This document shows, piece after piece, positions 6,274 through 7,353 of a stretch of 7,353 nt of DNA (its first letter is position 1; each line of letters begins with the position of its first letter). The notes under the pieces were generated by a model. It was given only the letters and a program-made list of their open reading frames with translations, was not told the origin of the DNA and searched no databases. The position numbers and the translations under genes were made by a program. Origin of the DNA: Gracilibacteraceae bacterium (GTDB lineage: Bacteria > Bacillota > Desulfitobacteriia > Desulfitobacteriales > Syntrophobotulaceae); contig JAISQG010000263.1 in assembly GCA_031274335.1 (NCBI GenBank), positions 1-7,353 on the forward strand, in the 5' to 3' direction.

Positions 6274-6312
6274 TTCTCCGTTGCGGCCGGGCCGCGGACT
6301 GTGAGAGGAAAA

Positions 6313-6969
6313 ATGACTTCGGACGAAGTGGCTGTATATGTGCATCTGCAGACTGTGCAGGATTATTTATCCGAGCGGGAAAAAGCCTTTCTCGTTTTAG
6401 TTGATGGCCTGGGGGAGGAAATCACGCTGCCTTCGCGCATGCCGCTTTCCTGCTTTCGCTTGGCCCAGGCGGATGCCGTTTGCGCGGATTGCTACCGCCG
6501 CTGTCTGGAAGCGGAGCGGGAAGAGGGCGCGGCGGAATGGCGATGGGACTGTCCGCACGGCATGGGACATATCGTGATCAGGACGGCTTTTTGGCGCGGG
6601 GAAAGCCAGCTGTTCCTGATCGCCGGGCGTTGCGCGGACAAACACATTACCGAATTGGCCAGAGTTGTGGCGGCCTTTTATCAATTGCCCTTGCGCTTCG
6701 ATCGCGGCGCAGATGAAAACAGTGAATCCGCCGGCAAACAGCCGGAATCCGGACTGAGGGGCAATGCTTATTTTCTGACTCCGCAAGAACTGGCGGTGCT
6801 GGGGCATATGGCCCGCGGCTTGGGCAACAAAGATATAGCGGAAGCGCTCTTTGTCAGCGTGAATACCATAAAATCCCATATAACTCATATTTTAGCAAAA
6901 ATGGGGGCGAAAAATCGCACCGAAGCGTCGCTGATCGCTGTCAATGAAGGAATTGCGACCAGGCCATGA
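6313..6969 (+). CDS. LuxR/GerE-type transcription regulator with PocR-like cysteine-rich sensor domain
   Basis: A 218-residue regulator. The C-terminal domain (about 154-214) is a clear GerE helix-turn-helix: FLTPQELAVL, then GLGNKDIAEALFVSVNTIKS (recognition helix about 182-192) and MGAKNRTEA. There is no receiver domain. The first about 130 residues carry C47, C57-x2-C60-x3-C64, C80 and C107, with CPHGMGHIVIR (80-90) followed by a hydrophobic strand ending IAGRC. This order resembles the PocR ligand-binding domain, in which a cysteine-rich part precedes a ChaGl/dfavPi-like strand; metal, redox or small-molecule sensing are possible. A polar linker (about 131-152) joins the domains. I chose the ATG at 6313 because AGAGG lies four nt upstream; an in-frame GTG at 6301 would add four residues without a ribosome site. 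The stop overlaps the next gene's start by four nt. The HTH call is secure; the PocR resemblance is from memory of the family. Confidence 0.9.
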   Translation: MTSDEVAVYVHLQTVQDYLSEREKAFLVLVDGLGEEITLPSRMPLSCFRLAQADAVCADCYRRCLEAEREEGAAEWRWDCPHGMGHIVIRTAFWRGESQLFLIAGRCADKHITELARVVAAFYQLPLRFDRGADENSESAGKQPESGLRGNAYFLTPQELAVLGHMARGLGNKDIAEALFVSVNTIKSHITHILAKMGAKNRTEASLIAVNEGIATRP

Positions 6970-7353
6970 GCAAAAAACCGCTGTTCGTTTTTAATCTGCA
7001 ATGGATTTTACCGCTGCTCCTGATTTGCCTCATGCTCTTTCTCGTCATAACGGTAAATTTTGTCCTGGGCACGTGGAACGAGGCTTATCGCGCCGCATTG
7101 GAGGAAGACGCCGCTGTCGCGCTGGATGAATACAACAGTTTTTTTCGGGAACAGATAAGCGGCCTGAATTTTCCGGCTGACATGGAGGAAACAGGCGAAG
7201 CGGAATGGCTGGCGGATTATCTGGCCAGCAGGGCGGACATTGATTTTTTCGTGCTTTACGCGGGAGAAGCGCCGATAGAGGGGAGCGGAAAAACGGCTTC
7301 CGCCTTTCTGGAATTGTTTGCGCCGATGATCATGGATTGCGCCCGGTCAAACC
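6966..7353 (+). CDS. Membrane-anchored protein, likely signal sensor (N-terminal part only)
   Basis: The ATG at 6966 shares ATGA with the stop of the LuxR-type gene, and the frame stays open to the window end (129 codons). It starts MSKKPLFVFNLQWILPLLLI: two lysines, then one long hydrophobic helix (about 8-35), then a soluble region that begins with an amphipathic acidic helix (about 37-65: NEAYRAALEEDAAVALDEYN) and continues through DIDFFVLYAG (91-100). A cytoplasmic Lys-rich end, one membrane pass and an extracytoplasmic domain starting with a helix is the usual entry to sensor kinases, diguanylate cyclases and chemoreceptors (Cache-type sensors), but the output domain is outside the window and the class cannot be named. 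Only AGG two nt before the ATG and GAAGGA further upstream serve as ribosome site, so translation probably depends on coupling to the upstream gene. Confidence 0.75.
   Translation, partial: MSKKPLFVFNLQWILPLLLICLMLFLVITVNFVLGTWNEAYRAALEEDAAVALDEYNSFFREQISGLNFPADMEETGEAEWLADYLASRADIDFFVLYAGEAPIEGSGKTASAFLELFAPMIMDCARSN

Larger units (their letters stand above)
5921..6312. other. Non-coding stretch between dinB and the LuxR-type gene
   Basis: 392 bp with no credible gene. The first half (to about 6110) is GC-rich and full of complementary segments. The second half (about 6111-6245) is strongly AT-rich, with -10-like TATAAT (6119-6124) and TACAAT (6130-6135) but no clear -35 boxes. Dyads here are TCATAAA/TTTATGA (6144-6150 and 6174-6180), TCACCCA/TGGGTGA (6195-6210) followed by a T-run, GAAGCAT/ATGCTTC (6248-6254 and 6267-6273) and GCGGCC-G-GGCCGC (6283-6295). 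No LexA box or known riboswitch core was recognised. Confidence 0.7.

Noticed and set aside
6207..6404. A 65-codon frame starting at a GTG inside the T-tailed hairpin and overlapping the LuxR-type gene.
   Set aside because: No ribosome site, start lies in the hairpin, and it overlaps a well-supported gene in another frame.
1..7353. CRISPR arrays, insertion sequences and rRNA or tRNA genes.
   Set aside because: No regularly spaced repeats, transposase-like frames, terminal inverted repeats or RNA gene cores were found on either strand.

Overview
The window carries five protein-coding regions in three blocks, two of them cut by the window edges. The best guess for the source is a diderm (two-membrane) Firmicute of the Negativicutes type. 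An RND tripartite efflux pump, which needs an outer membrane, sits beside Firmicutes-style AAAGGAG ribosome-binding sites, a Clostridia-type Y-family polymerase and a DUF4282-like protein. This is inference from gene content; no rRNA or other taxonomic marker is present.

Block 1 (1-4100, minus strand) is an efflux operon. A membrane-fusion protein (2738-3955) is followed, with a 4-nt ATGA overlap, by an RND inner-membrane transporter (1-2741) that loses its C-terminal end at the window start. Upstream lie a strong sigma70-type promoter (TTGACG-17-TAGAAT), an A/T-rich tandem repeat where an UP element would lie, and a perfect 18-bp palindrome just after the predicted transcription start. The arrangement suggests repression by a TetR-type protein. 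Neither that regulator nor an outer-membrane channel gene is in the window.

Block 2 (4145-5920, plus strand) is divergent from block 1. It encodes a small three-helix membrane protein (DUF4282-like) and, 36 nt later, a Y-family DNA polymerase (DinB/Pol IV type) with intact catalytic residues and a sliding-clamp-binding motif. I see no LexA/SOS box ahead of either gene.

Block 3 (5921-7353, plus strand) opens with a 392-bp non-coding stretch. Its GC-rich first half can be drawn as a branched RNA. Its AT-rich second half holds promoter-like -10 boxes, a hairpin followed by a T-run, and further dyads. Next come a LuxR/GerE-type regulator (6313-6969) with a cysteine-rich, PocR-like N-terminal domain and no receiver domain, and, overlapping it by 4 nt, the start of a membrane-anchored, probably sensory protein that runs off the window end. 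The two are probably translated in a coupled way and may form a signalling pair.

The strongest candidates for something new are the non-coding leader between dinB and the LuxR gene and the PocR-like regulator/membrane-sensor pair. Both are hypotheses from sequence reading, with no database support.
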